The notes: generated from the letters alone by a model not told the origin. A DNA stretch of 64,000 nt from Pseudogemmobacter lacusdianii (GCF_030848395.1 NZ_JAVDBT010000004.1:1-64000); one strand, 5' to 3'. Positions 33,493-43,135 are shown, counted from the stretch's first letter. Numbers and translations are program-made.

Positions 33493-34026
33493 ATGAGCGA
33501 GAGCAAGGCCAAGGTCATCGAACGAAACCGCGCTCCGCGGGTTCAGATCGCCTATGATGTCGAACATTACGGCAGCCCGACGACGATTGAGTTGCCCTTC
33601 GTGATGGGGGTTATGGCGGATCTCGCCGGGGCCTCGGAGAGCCGCGAGGCGCAAAAGACCCCCAATGACCGCAGCTTTGTCGAGGTCGATGCCGGGCGCT
33701 TCAACAAATATATGGAGGCCTTGGCGCCTCGGGTCAAAGCGCGGGTGAAGAACACTTTGCCGGGTAAGGACGGCGAGGAAAGTGATGACGAGATGTTCGT
33801 CGATCTCTCCTTTTCTTCGATGGGCGATTTCTCTCCCGACAAGATGGCCGAGCAAGTCCCGGCACTGGCCGAGCTTCTCGCTATGCGCAAGCAGCTTGAA
33901 GAGCTCCTTAGCTACATGGACGGCAAGGTGAATGCCGAAAAGCGCATCGCCCAGCTTTTGCAAAATGAACCGCTCTTGCAGCAGGTCGCCTCTGAGGCGC
34001 TGAAAGATCAAGGAGGCAGTGCATAA
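33493..34026 (+). CDS. tssB: T6SS contractile sheath small subunit TssB
   Basis: 177 aa. Typical TssB motifs are RNRAPRVQIAYDVEHYGSP at the N-terminus, LPFVMGVMADLAG, FVEVDAGRFNKYMEALAPR, LSFSSMGDFSPD and a late helix LLSYMDGKVNAEKRI. It pairs with TssC to form the sheath around the Hcp tube. Its stop TAA overlaps the tssC ATG by one base. Confidence 0.97.
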   Translation: MSESKAKVIERNRAPRVQIAYDVEHYGSPTTIELPFVMGVMADLAGASESREAQKTPNDRSFVEVDAGRFNKYMEALAPRVKARVKNTLPGKDGEESDDEMFVDLSFSSMGDFSPDKMAEQVPALAELLAMRKQLEELLSYMDGKVNAEKRIAQLLQNEPLLQQVASEALKDQGGSA

Positions 34027-35537
34027 TGGCCGAACAGGAAAAAGTCGCCAGCGCTGGCGCCGCCGAGGCGCAAGCCATTGATCTGGGCGAGTTTAACGAC
34101 CTTTTGGAAAAGGATTTCCGGGTCAAGGATGACGGCTCGGCCAAGCTGAAAAAGCTGGTGCAGAATTTGGCGATGGCGGCGCAAGAACGCTCGGGTGCGG
34201 CAACGATTTCGGGCAATGCGGTGAAGTCGATCAAATCGCTGATCGCCGGGATCGACCAGCTTTTGACCACCCAGATGAATGAGATCCTGCACGCCCCCGA
34301 GGTTCGCAAGATGGAGGGCAGCTGGCGCGGCTTGCATTATCTCGTCAACAACACCGAGACCGATGCCAAGCTGAAAATCCGGGTGCTCAACATCACCAAA
34401 GATCAGTTGGCAGACCAACTTGAAGACTTTGAAGGCCAGATGTGGGACCAGTCCCCGCTGTTCAAAAAGCTTTATAGCGAAGAATACTCTATGTTCGGCG
34501 GTGAGCCCTATGGCGCGCTGATCGGGGATTTCGAGTTCAGCCACCATCCGCGTGACGTTGGTCTTTTGCGCAATATGTCGGGCATTGCGGCCTCGGCCCA
34601 TGCGCCCTTTATTGCCGCCGCCGCGCCGCAGCTGTTCCGCATGGAAAGCTGGCAAGAACTGCCCAATCCGCAGGATCTGCGCCAGATCACCTCCTCGCCG
34701 GAATATGCCAGCTGGCAGTCTTTGCGAGAGTCGGAAGATGCCCGCTACATCGGTCTGGCGATGCCGCGGGTTCTGGGGCGTCTACCCTATGGGTCCGAGA
34801 CGGTGCCGGTGAAGGGCTTCGCCTTTGAGGAAGCGATCGACGGCAAGCATGACCATTACGTTTGGATGAATGCCGCCTATGCGATGGGCGTCAACATCAA
34901 CCGCAGCCACAAGCTTTACGGTTGGGGCACCCAGATCCGCGGTGTGGAAAGCGGCGGCACGGTCACCAATCTGCCGGTGCATAGCTTCCCCACCGATGAT
35001 GGCTCTGTCTCGATGAAATGCCCGACCGAGATTGCCATCGATGACCGGCGCGAGGCTGAACTCGCCAAGCTGGGCATGATGCCGATCTTGCACCGCAAGA
35101 ACACCGATCTTGCCGCCTTCATTGGTGCGCACAGCCTGCAAGATGATGAAGCGCGGGCCGGTCGCTTGGTTGATCCCGATGCCCAAGCCAATGAGCGGCT
35201 TTCGGCGAACCTGCCCTATCTCTTCCCGGTCTGCCGTTTCGCGCATTACCTTAAAGCGATCGCGCGCGATAAGGTCGGCACCTTCAAAGAGCGTGCCGAT
35301 ATGCAGGTTTGGCTTTCCGAGTGGATCAACCGCTACGTTTTGGCCAATACCGCGATGGCCGATGACAAGGCCAAGGCGCGCCGGCCTTTGGCGATGGCAG
35401 AGGTGAAGGTGGACTCCGTCGAAGGCCGCCCCGGCTATTACAGCGCGCATTTCTACCTGCGCCCGCATTACCAACTTGAGGGCATCAACGCGAGCCTGCG
35501 TCTCGTCTCCGAACTGCCTTCGGTGAAGGGCAATTGA
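34026..35537 (+). CDS. tssC: T6SS contractile sheath large subunit TssC
   Basis: 503 aa, the standard length. Family segments are EMNEILHAPEVRKMEGSWRG-like (here TTQMNEILHAPEVRKMEG), LYSEEYSMFGGEPYGALIGD, FSHHPRDVGLLRNMSGIAAS and the C-terminal PGYYSAHFYLRPHYQLEGI. With TssB it builds the contractile sheath recycled by ClpV. A terminator-like hairpin and a 199-base gap separate it from hcp. Confidence 0.97.
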   Translation: MAEQEKVASAGAAEAQAIDLGEFNDLLEKDFRVKDDGSAKLKKLVQNLAMAAQERSGAATISGNAVKSIKSLIAGIDQLLTTQMNEILHAPEVRKMEGSWRGLHYLVNNTETDAKLKIRVLNITKDQLADQLEDFEGQMWDQSPLFKKLYSEEYSMFGGEPYGALIGDFEFSHHPRDVGLLRNMSGIAASAHAPFIAAAAPQLFRMESWQELPNPQDLRQITSSPEYASWQSLRESEDARYIGLAMPRVLGRLPYGSETVPVKGFAFEEAIDGKHDHYVWMNAAYAMGVNINRSHKLYGWGTQIRGVESGGTVTNLPVHSFPTDDGSVSMKCPTEIAIDDRREAELAKLGMMPILHRKNTDLAAFIGAHSLQDDEARAGRLVDPDAQANERLSANLPYLFPVCRFAHYLKAIARDKVGTFKERADMQVWLSEWINRYVLANTAMADDKAKARRPLAMAEVKVDSVEGRPGYYSAHFYLRPHYQLEGINASLRLVSELPSVKGN

Positions 35538-35539
35538 AC

Positions 35540-35574
35540 GGGCGTGCGGCCCGTCCCGGCGGGCCGCGCCTTTT
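35540..35574 (+). terminator. Terminator/attenuator between tssC and hcp
   Basis: GCGGCCCG (35546-35553) pairs with CGGGCCGC (35560-35567), the stem being extended by flanking GGCG/CGCC with a small bulge, and is followed by TTTTGAGTTTT. It ends the tssABC message or dampens it, leaving hcp to be driven by a promoter in the following 160 bases. Confidence 0.65.
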
Positions 35575-35736
35575 GAGTTTTCGACTCCCGACCGCTTTCT
35601 TTTCGACGTGCCTACCAGCCGTGCCTTCTGCCTTGGCCCGTATTTTTGGGCCTGTGTTCGTAGCGTGCATTCGAGACCCTTCGGCAAGCGCCAAGGGTTA
35701 TTTCAATCGGCCTGTAATTTTTGAAAGGGCACGACA

Positions 35737-36228
35737 ATGGCTTTTACCGGTTATCTGAAGATCGACGGGATCGACGGCGAATCCAAACGCGCCGATCATG
35801 AGAAGGAAATCGACGTCTTCGGGCTGCAATTCGGGGTGCAGCAGATGTCGTCCTCGTCGGTCGGCTCGGGCCGCACGCGGGGCCGCGCCACCCTGTCAGA
35901 TTTCACCTTTAACAAATGGCTTGATGCCGCATCGCCCTATCTGATGCTGGCCTGCTCGAAGGGGAAATCCTTTAAAGAGATCGTCTTCACCGCCCGCAAA
36001 GACTCGGGCGATGCGCATCTCGATTACCTCGTCATCACGCTCGAGAATTGCATTATCTCTTCGTACAAGCTGGCCCAGAACGCCCCGGAAGACAGCTCGA
36101 ATGAGCTGGTCTCGGAAGAGGTCTCGATCTCTTACGAGAAGGTGAACTTCAAATATGTGGTTCAGGCAGACGATCACTCGAAAGGCGATGAGCATGAGGT
36201 CGAATATGATCTTGTGGCGGCGAAGTAA
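35737..36228 (+). CDS. hcp: T6SS tube protein Hcp (TssD)
   Basis: 163 aa. The Hcp pattern is clear: GYLKIDGIDGESKRADHEKE, a strand ATLSDFTFNKWLDAASPYLM, and ISYEKVNFKYVVQAD near the end. Hcp hexamers stack to form the inner tube that is fired out of the cell and carries small effectors in its lumen. GAAAGGG stands about seven bases before the ATG. The gene has its own leader after a terminator, fitting the need for a large amount of Hcp. Confidence 0.97.
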   Translation: MAFTGYLKIDGIDGESKRADHEKEIDVFGLQFGVQQMSSSSVGSGRTRGRATLSDFTFNKWLDAASPYLMLACSKGKSFKEIVFTARKDSGDAHLDYLVITLENCIISSYKLAQNAPEDSSNELVSEEVSISYEKVNFKYVVQADDHSKGDEHEVEYDLVAAK

Positions 36229-36253
36229 GTCCAAAAGTTAAGGGGGGCCAAGG

Positions 36254-36970
36254 GTGGCCACAGGTCCGGTGACGGTGACGGCACGGCGCGAGGCGGTTCA
36301 ACCCAGCCTCTGGGATCGGCTTGTCGATGATCTGCCGGGACTGACCTCCGAAACGGAAATGCGGCGCCGGGATCTCGGCGCCGCATTGGGCGAAGATCGG
36401 CTGGCGCAACTGGTGCAGGGCGGCGTGCGGGCGGTCGAGCAGGCGCAAGATCTGCCCGAAGCGCAGCGGCGCGAGATTGTTGCCTTCATCGCCAGCCTGC
36501 AACGTCGCGCCTTTTTGGAAGAGCGCGGTATTGTCGTGACCCCCGATGTGCTGCGCGAGGCGGTGCGGCGTGATCTGGAAGAGCTGTTTGGCATCGAACG
36601 GCTGCAAGCGCGCTTCCTTTGGACCGAGACCGAGCGCGGGAATAGCGAAGATCTGCAAGATGTTCTGGCCGATTACCCGCATGTCTGCCGCTCGGTTCTG
36701 AACTACGGCGTGCCCAGTTTCTCGGGCCGCCGCGCGATGGATTTTGACCCTGAGATTCTGGCGCGTGAGCTGCGCGAAGTGGTGGCGACCTTTGAGCCTC
36801 GGCTGAAGCGCGACAGCATCCGCGTCACCGTCGATACCGGCAACCGCGATGGGCTGAAGGTGAAGATCGATGGCGTCTTGATGCTCTCGCCAGTGCCGGA
36901 ACGGCTGCGGCTTTCGACCACGATCAACCTTGACAATGGCAGTGCCGCAACCCGGATTGAGGAGGGCTGA
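36254..36970 (+). CDS. tssE: T6SS baseplate protein TssE with an internal insertion
   Basis: 238 aa from GTG 36254. The gp25-like core is recognised by QPSLWDRLVDD near residue 16 and LADYPHVCRSVLNYGVPSFS in the second half. Between them TssE proteins normally have a short link to LREAVRRDLEELF. Here about 55 extra, mostly helical residues (roughly 40-95) are inserted, making the protein longer than the usual 130-180 aa. TssE joins TssF/TssG/TssK in the baseplate that starts sheath assembly. Its stop TGA is directly followed by the tssF ATG. Confidence 0.9.
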   Translation: MATGPVTVTARREAVQPSLWDRLVDDLPGLTSETEMRRRDLGAALGEDRLAQLVQGGVRAVEQAQDLPEAQRREIVAFIASLQRRAFLEERGIVVTPDVLREAVRRDLEELFGIERLQARFLWTETERGNSEDLQDVLADYPHVCRSVLNYGVPSFSGRRAMDFDPEILARELREVVATFEPRLKRDSIRVTVDTGNRDGLKVKIDGVLMLSPVPERLRLSTTINLDNGSAATRIEEG

Positions 36971-38854
36971 ATGGATCGCGCCTTCCTTAGCTATTATGAG
37001 GCGGAACTCTCGCATGTCCGCGAATTGTCTCAGGAATTTGCCGCGTTGCACCCGACGGTGGCGCGCAATCTTTCCTTGGATGCGGTGCCCTGTCCCGACC
37101 CTTATGTCGAGCGGTTGTTGGAGGGCGTGGCCTATCTTGCCGCCCGCACCCGGCTGAAGCTGGATGCCGAAGGCCAGCGCCATGTGCGCGGCATTTTGGA
37201 TGCGCTTTATCCCGATCTTGCTGGGCCCGCACCCGCCATGTCGATGGTGGTGCTGCACCCCGGCCCGCAGGTGCAGACCATGGCCGATGGCCATCTTGTC
37301 AAGCGCGGCACCAAGCTGGTCGCAGCTCTGCGCGACGGCATTGCCACCCGCGTGACCTATACCACCGCGCAGGATGTGACGCTGTGGCCGGTGGCGCTTG
37401 AGACGGTGGAATACCTGCAAGATCGCGGCGCTCTGGCCTCGGCCGGGGTGCCAGACCGGCTCATGCAAGGTGCCGAGGCCGGGTTGCGGCTGGTGCTGAA
37501 GCGCGTGGGGGCAGGGGCCTTGGCCGATCTGTCGCTGGACAGGCTGGCATTCGAATTTTCAAATGGCGCCCGTTCGGGGGCAATCTTTGATGCGGTCTTT
37601 GCCGCCCCCTTGTCCGTGATCGCCCGCAAGGCCGAGGCTGCCGGGGCAGCACCATTTCACAGCTCAGCCGCGCCCGATCTTTTGGGCATTCGCGATGATG
37701 AGGCGCTTTTGCCTCGGCTCCGTCCGGCCTTTGAAGGCTACCGCTTGATGCGGGAATATTTCCTGATGCCCGAGCGGTTCCACGGCTTCCGTCTGACCGG
37801 TTTGCGGCCCGCCATTAAGGCCAGCAGCGCGCGGATGGAGGTGATCTTGCCCATGGGCCGACCCGCGCCGGCCCTCGCCTCGGTTAGCGCCAAGGACTTC
37901 CGGCTTTTCACCACGCCCGTGGTCAATCTTTTCGAAAAAGAGTGCAATATCGTTGAGTTAGATGCCCGCACCACCGCGCATGTCGTGCATGCCGACCGCA
38001 GCCGCCCCTTGGACTTTGAGATCCATCGCCTTTTGCGCGTCAGCGATGCCGAGGTCGATGGCGCGCAGACCGAGCTGCATCCCCTTTATGCCCCCGCCGC
38101 TACCGCAGGCTCGGGTCTTGTCTATACGACCGAGCGGCGTCCGCGCCGTCCCGGTACAGATGAGCTACGTCGTGGCCAGACCCGCACCTCTTACACGGGC
38201 GATGACCTATTCATCTCGGTGGCGCGGCCGCATGGGGTTCAGCTGGATAAGCCGTTGAAGCGGTTGGATATCCGCGCTCTGGTCTCGAACCGCGATCTGC
38301 CGATCTTTGACGACACACCGAAGCTGGGCATGGACACGGGCGATCCGGTGGCGCGGGTGGAGCTGGTGGCCCCGATGCGCCGCCCGCGTTCGGGACTGGT
38401 CGCGGGTCTGCCGCAGGCCGGCCGCGATGGCGAGGCCGCCTTTGACGATCTCACCTGGCGGTTGGTCGGACAATTGTCGCTGAACCATTTGTCCTTGGCC
38501 GAAGAAACCCAAGGGGCCGAGCCTTTGCGCGCCATGCTTGAGCTTTACGCCGACCGTGGCGATCCGGCTTTGGCGCGGCATGTCCGGTCGCTGACCCGGA
38601 TCAGCAGCCGCCAGATCATTGAGCGGCTGGACCTGCCCGGCCCGCTGGCGCTGGGCAAAGGCATCGAGATCACCCTGCATATCGACGAGGGGCCGCTTTC
38701 GGGCAGCTCTGTGCTGCTCCTCTCGGCGCTGATGTCGCGGCTTTTCGCCCGCCACGCCAGCCTGAATGCCTTCGTGCGCACCAAAACCAGATTGCAACAA
38801 AAACAGGAGGAGGTGTCATGGCCGATGTGCCCGGGCAACCGAGACCTGATCTAG
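36971..38854 (+). CDS. tssF: T6SS baseplate protein TssF
   Basis: 627 aa, normal length. Family features include the N-terminal FLSYYEAELSHVRELSQEFA, DPYVERLLEGVAYLAARTRL, a central DFEIHRLLRVSDAEV, and a C-terminal FARHASLNAFVRTKTRL. TssF with TssG forms the wedge scaffold of the baseplate. The last 37 bases overlap the start of tssG, which suggests translational coupling. Confidence 0.95.
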   Translation: MDRAFLSYYEAELSHVRELSQEFAALHPTVARNLSLDAVPCPDPYVERLLEGVAYLAARTRLKLDAEGQRHVRGILDALYPDLAGPAPAMSMVVLHPGPQVQTMADGHLVKRGTKLVAALRDGIATRVTYTTAQDVTLWPVALETVEYLQDRGALASAGVPDRLMQGAEAGLRLVLKRVGAGALADLSLDRLAFEFSNGARSGAIFDAVFAAPLSVIARKAEAAGAAPFHSSAAPDLLGIRDDEALLPRLRPAFEGYRLMREYFLMPERFHGFRLTGLRPAIKASSARMEVILPMGRPAPALASVSAKDFRLFTTPVVNLFEKECNIVELDARTTAHVVHADRSRPLDFEIHRLLRVSDAEVDGAQTELHPLYAPAATAGSGLVYTTERRPRRPGTDELRRGQTRTSYTGDDLFISVARPHGVQLDKPLKRLDIRALVSNRDLPIFDDTPKLGMDTGDPVARVELVAPMRRPRSGLVAGLPQAGRDGEAAFDDLTWRLVGQLSLNHLSLAEETQGAEPLRAMLELYADRGDPALARHVRSLTRISSRQIIERLDLPGPLALGKGIEITLHIDEGPLSGSSVLLLSALMSRLFARHASLNAFVRTKTRLQQKQEEVSWPMCPGNRDLI

Positions 38855-39870
38855 GCCACAGCGATCCCGCCCCCAAGGATCTGGGATTTTTTGAGCTTTT
38901 GCGCAGGCTTGAGCGGGAAGGCCTGCGTTTTGGCCGCGCGGGCGGGCCGGGGGATGAGCCTGCCCGCCTTGGCCAGCGCGCAAGGCTTGCCATGGCCGCG
39001 CGCGACATCGCCAGTTTCACCCCGCCGGGTGAGACGACGCCCGCCAAGGTCGAGGTTGAGGTTCTGGGCCTGCTTGGTCCCGAGGGCGCGATGCCTTTGC
39101 ATATGACCCGTTGGATCATGGCCCGCCAGTCCGAGCGTTGGTTCGGTGAGGGCAGCGCGGGCGTGACCGCTGACACGACATTTCTCGACTTTCTCAATAT
39201 GTTACAGCACCGCCAGCTTGCGTTTTACTGGCGCGCTTGGGGCGATCTGCGCCCCGAGGTTGCGGTGGAATATTCAGGCGGTGGCCGCGCGCGGGCGCTT
39301 TTACAGACGCTGGCGGGGCTTGGGCTGCCGGGACTGGAGCGCGCCAATCAGCGCAGCGCTGACCCGGATTTGGCACGGCGGCAGGCGGCGGCCTTGGGGC
39401 ATCAGGTCCATGGGGTCGAGCGGCTGACGCTCTATCTCAGCGATCTTTTGAAACTGCCGGTGCGGTTGCGTGAGTTTGTCGGCCATTGGCTGGAAATCCC
39501 GCGCCCTTTGCAAAGCCGGTTGGGCCAGCAGCACTGCGGCTTGGGGCGGGGCGCGATCCTTGGCCCGCGGCTGTTCCAACGCCAAGACCGCGCCGAGTTG
39601 CGGCTGGGGCCAATGGATTTGCAGCGTTACCATGCGCTGACCCGTGACGGCGCGGCGCTGGCGCAGATCCGCCGGGCGATCCGTTTTGTCTGCGGCAGCG
39701 ACATCACCTTTGATCTGCGGCTTGAGCTGGCCCGCGATCAAGTGCCGCCACCGCATTTGGGCAAGGTGGCTTTGGGCCGGGATATTTGGCTTGGGGGCGG
39801 TCCGAAAGGCCGGGCAGAGGAGTTCGTGATCCGCGGCTTTTCGGACCGCGTGTCGGAGGTCGCCGCATGA
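38818..39870 (+). CDS. tssG: T6SS baseplate protein TssG
   Basis: 350 aa. Recognised by LGFFELLRRLEREGLRFGRA, MTRWIMARQSERWFGEGSAG-type helices, a middle FLDFLNMLQHRQLAFYWRAW, and a late GPMDLQRYHALTRDGAALAQ. It is the wedge partner of TssF. GGAGGAGG lies just upstream of the ATG inside tssF. Its stop overlaps the FHA gene start (ATGA). Confidence 0.94.
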   Translation: MADVPGQPRPDLGHSDPAPKDLGFFELLRRLEREGLRFGRAGGPGDEPARLGQRARLAMAARDIASFTPPGETTPAKVEVEVLGLLGPEGAMPLHMTRWIMARQSERWFGEGSAGVTADTTFLDFLNMLQHRQLAFYWRAWGDLRPEVAVEYSGGGRARALLQTLAGLGLPGLERANQRSADPDLARRQAAALGHQVHGVERLTLYLSDLLKLPVRLREFVGHWLEIPRPLQSRLGQQHCGLGRGAILGPRLFQRQDRAELRLGPMDLQRYHALTRDGAALAQIRRAIRFVCGSDITFDLRLELARDQVPPPHLGKVALGRDIWLGGGPKGRAEEFVIRGFSDRVSEVAA

Positions 39871-41288
39871 GCCTGCGATTGGTCTTGGAAAGCGCGGCCC
39901 ATCCGCAGTCCCGGGAGGAAGCCTATCTGGTCGAAGGCGATCTTGTGATCGGGCGCGGCGAAGACTGCGGCTGGCAACTGATTGATCCTCAACAGTTTGT
40001 TTCGCGTCAGCACTGTGTGGTCTCGGGGCGGAGCGGCCAGTATCGGGTCACCGATCTCAGCAGTGGCGGACTTTTTATTGACGCGGCGCCTGCGCCTTTG
40101 GGGCGCGGCGTTACGGCGGTTTTGGCGCCCGGCATGCGGCTGCGGCTGAGCGATTTCATCCTGCGGGTGGAGATTGGGTCTGCACCAGTCATGGCGGGTT
40201 TTGGCGGCAGTTCGCCAGAGCCTGCCCCTGCGGCGCGGCCGGCGATGTTTGGCGATGACTTCTTCAGCGTCAGTCCCGAGCCAGCAGCCCCTCCGACACC
40301 GCGCCCGGCAGGCCTGCCTGATCCGTTTGACATTGGGCAAAGCCGGTCTGCTGCTGCGCCCGAGCCGCCGCGCCCCGGCGGGTTTGGGATTTTTGACGAT
40401 CCTTTCAGTCTGGATCATGGGGCGCTGTCGTCGCCCGTAGCGCTGCCAGTGTCGACACCAGACCAAGGCTCGCGCGCGGGTTCGGTCAGTGATTTTGACT
40501 TTGGCGATTTTGGTTTCGCGGACGATCTTAGCCAGCAAGCGCTTCCGCCGGTCGCCGAAGCCCCCGCCGCGCTCCCCCCCGAGCGAGTGGTCGTGCGGGG
40601 CAGCGAGCCCGCGCCAGAGCCACAGCCTTGGGCCGCAGAACCTACGGCGCCACCGCCCGTTCCGGCGCCACAGGCACAGCCGGCAGGCCTGTCCGAAGGT
40701 GACGCTCTGGCGGCTTTGATGCGCGGTATGGGCATTGCACCGCCGCCCGGTTTTACCGGCTCTGAGGCCGAGGTTGAGGCGATCGGGCGGCGGTTCCGCG
40801 CCATGGCCGAGGCGATGGTGCAGCTGTTGCGGATGCGCGCGCAAGAAAAGGGCGCGGCGCGGGTGGCACAGACCGTGATCGGCGCAACTCAGGTGAACCC
40901 TTTGAAATTCCTTGTCAGTTCTGAAGAGATCTTGGCCGCTTTGGTCGCTGAAAAGGGGCCGGGCTATTTGGACCCCGATGCCGCCATCGCCGCAACGGCG
41001 CGCGATCTGATGGACCACCACAGTCGCAGTTGGAGCGGCGTGCAGGCCGCCTTGCGCCGCATGGTCGACCGTTTCGACCCCGCGCTTTTTGAGGCCGATG
41101 TGGAAGACATTGGCTTGGTGAAAAGCCTTGTGGCGGGCAGCCGTTCGGCCCGGCTTTGGCAGCTTTACGCCGACCGCTACCGCGGGATCGCCAAAGCGGC
41201 GGAGGATCGGTTCTTGGGAGAGGTCGGGGCGGATTTTCGGGACGCATATGAAAGCGATAGCAGGAGGAGTTCAGATGGAACGGCGTGA
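39867..41288 (+). CDS. FHA-domain T6SS regulatory protein (Fha/TagH)
   Basis: About 473 aa. The N-terminal FHA domain (residues about 20-100) has LVIGRGEDCGWQL, SRQHCVVS and a core that binds phosphothreonine. A long Pro/Ala/Gly-rich linker (about 105-290) carries a possible phosphorylation area. The C-terminal part contains ALAALMRGMGIAPPPGFTG and TQVNPLKFLVSSEEILAALV, the type VI FHA C-terminal domain. In Pseudomonas the equivalent Fha1 is phosphorylated by PpkA and drives T6SS assembly. The kinase and the phosphatase are both in this locus. It overlaps tssG by four bases and tssJ by 14. Confidence 0.9.
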   Translation: MSLRLVLESAAHPQSREEAYLVEGDLVIGRGEDCGWQLIDPQQFVSRQHCVVSGRSGQYRVTDLSSGGLFIDAAPAPLGRGVTAVLAPGMRLRLSDFILRVEIGSAPVMAGFGGSSPEPAPAARPAMFGDDFFSVSPEPAAPPTPRPAGLPDPFDIGQSRSAAAPEPPRPGGFGIFDDPFSLDHGALSSPVALPVSTPDQGSRAGSVSDFDFGDFGFADDLSQQALPPVAEAPAALPPERVVVRGSEPAPEPQPWAAEPTAPPPVPAPQAQPAGLSEGDALAALMRGMGIAPPPGFTGSEAEVEAIGRRFRAMAEAMVQLLRMRAQEKGAARVAQTVIGATQVNPLKFLVSSEEILAALVAEKGPGYLDPDAAIAATARDLMDHHSRSWSGVQAALRRMVDRFDPALFEADVEDIGLVKSLVAGSRSARLWQLYADRYRGIAKAAEDRFLGEVGADFRDAYESDSRRSSDGTA

Positions 41289-41721
41289 GTTTGTATTGGG
41301 TTGCCTGGCGCTTGGCCTCAGCGGCTGTGCCCCTTCGGGGCCGGGTGTGGTGACGGTTTTGGCGCAAGGCGTGGCCGGAATGAACCCCGGTCCGGGCGGC
41401 GAAGACCGGCCTTTGACGCTGCAAATCGTGCAGCTGCGCAGTGCGGGGGCCTTTGACAGCGTCGATTTCTTCGCGCTGCAAAACCCCGCCGCCGCTTTGG
41501 GGGCCGAGTTTATCAAGGCTGATCAAGTGGCGCTGACCGCGGGGGGGCCGAAGACCCTTACGATCGGGCTGGATGCGGGCACGACGGTCATCGGCGTCAT
41601 CGCAGGTTTCCGCGACCCCGCTGGCAAAACCTTCCGCGGCAAGATTGCGGTTTCAGCCACCGAAAGCGTCACCTTGGCGGTCGCGGTCACCAAAAGCGGG
41701 GTCACGCTGCGGGCCGGCTAA
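41275..41721 (+). CDS. tssJ: T6SS outer-membrane lipoprotein TssJ
   Basis: About 148 aa. The signal peptide is short and starts MERREFVLGC, with lipobox LSGC near residue 18. The mature beta-sandwich has LTLQIVQLRSAGAFDSVDFF and a C-terminal KIAVSATESVTLAVAV, as in TssJ. It anchors the TssM periplasmic domain at the outer membrane. AGGAGG stands seven bases before ATG 41275, inside the end of the FHA gene. Confidence 0.88.
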   Translation: MERREFVLGCLALGLSGCAPSGPGVVTVLAQGVAGMNPGPGGEDRPLTLQIVQLRSAGAFDSVDFFALQNPAAALGAEFIKADQVALTAGGPKTLTIGLDAGTTVIGVIAGFRDPAGKTFRGKIAVSATESVTLAVAVTKSGVTLRAG

Positions 41722-41756
41722 GCCCGCTGCGTGATCGCCCGAAGCAGGAGATGGGG

Positions 41757-43088
41757 ATGAGCGGATCGAATAGGGTGCTGTGGTCCGAGGGGCTTTTTCT
41801 GCGCCCACAGCATTTTCAGCAGCAAGACCGCCACGCCGAGGCGTTGATGCGGTCGGGCCTGCAAGTGGCACCTTGGCAGGCTTGGGGCTTTACCAAGCTT
41901 GAATTTGACCGCGCGGCTTTGGATGCGGGGCAATTGGCTTTGCGGGCGGCCGCTGGGATCTTTCCCGATGGCACGCCCTTCGATCTGCCGCAGAGCGCCG
42001 CCTTGCCGCCACCGATCCCGATCACCTCCGCCATGCAAGGCCCGGTGCAACTCGCGATCCCGGTCGAACAGGCCGGGGCCGCGACGATGGATGCAAGCCA
42101 TGCCGAGCCATCGGGCGCGCGCTACCGGGGCGAGATCACAGAGATCCGCGACACCATTCGCAATGGCGCAGACCCGGCCGAGGTTGAGCTTGCCCGGCTG
42201 AACCTGCGGCTTTTGGCACCGGGTGAGGCTTTGGCGGGCTTTGTCACGCTGCCGCTGGCTCAACTAGAAGGGCTGCGTGCCGACGGCTCGGTCGCGGTCC
42301 GGGACGGCGATCTGCCGCCTGCGCTGACCATCGCCGCCGCCAGTTGGTATGCCGGGCTCTTGCAAGAGGTGGTCACCGGGCTTGACCGCATTGCCGAAGC
42401 GCATGGCCAGATGGTGCTGGGCGGTGCGGGACGCTCGGTTGAAAACCTGCTGATCCTTGAGCTGGCAAATGCGGCCAGGCCCGAGATGGCGCATCATCTG
42501 GCGCAAAGCCTGATTCACCCTTGCGCGCTTTACGAAAAGCTCTCCGCTCTGGCGGGGAGGATGGCGACCTATGGCTCGTCCTCGCGCCGCTTGACCGAGA
42601 TGGCGGTCTATAACCACGCCGATCCGCAGCCCGCTTTCGCCGCTTTGGCTGATACTTTGCGCTCATTGATGCTGTCATTGCGGCATGTCGAGCCGAAGAG
42701 CCGCGCCTTGCCGGTCGCCAAGCACAGCCAAAACATCTGGAAGGTGCGGATCGACAACCCTGAGCTTTTGAAGACCAGTCGGATCGTGCTCCGCATCGGC
42801 TCGGATCTGTCGGAGGATATGTTGCGCAAGCTTTTTGTCGATCAGGCGACGGTGGGGGCGGCGGATGCGTTCGAGATGCTCTGGAAGTCACGCCTGCCCG
42901 GTATCGCTTTGAAACCGCTGCATTCTCAGCCGCGTGAGATCCCTTACGATGGCGAAAGGCTGTGTCTGGAGCTCAACCAAAAGTCCGAACATTGGGCGCA
43001 GCTTTTGAACGCGCCGGGCTTCGTGATCGGCATCTCTGGTCAGTTGGATCGTGAGCCGCAGATCGATTGCTATGCGGTCAGCCGGTAG
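41757..43088 (+). CDS. tssK: T6SS baseplate-membrane connector TssK
   Basis: About 443 aa. The start VLWSEGLFLRPQHFQQQDR is diagnostic of TssK, and the C-terminal AFEMLWKSRLPGIALKPLHS and PREIPYDGERLCLEL follow the family. TssK trimers connect the baseplate to the TssJLM membrane complex. ATG 41757 is chosen because GGAG lies six bases upstream; ATG 41751 would sit directly on the ribosome site. Confidence 0.95.
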   Translation: MSGSNRVLWSEGLFLRPQHFQQQDRHAEALMRSGLQVAPWQAWGFTKLEFDRAALDAGQLALRAAAGIFPDGTPFDLPQSAALPPPIPITSAMQGPVQLAIPVEQAGAATMDASHAEPSGARYRGEITEIRDTIRNGADPAEVELARLNLRLLAPGEALAGFVTLPLAQLEGLRADGSVAVRDGDLPPALTIAAASWYAGLLQEVVTGLDRIAEAHGQMVLGGAGRSVENLLILELANAARPEMAHHLAQSLIHPCALYEKLSALAGRMATYGSSSRRLTEMAVYNHADPQPAFAALADTLRSLMLSLRHVEPKSRALPVAKHSQNIWKVRIDNPELLKTSRIVLRIGSDLSEDMLRKLFVDQATVGAADAFEMLWKSRLPGIALKPLHSQPREIPYDGERLCLELNQKSEHWAQLLNAPGFVIGISGQLDREPQIDCYAVSR

Positions 43089-43135
43089 CATGGGCATGGG
43101 GGTGAGGCGCAGCCAGACAGCCAAGGGGCACTGCG

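Noticed and set aside
32704-34011. Minus-strand frame opposite tssA/tssB
   Set aside because: Lies wholly over two conserved T6SS genes and has no motif of its own.
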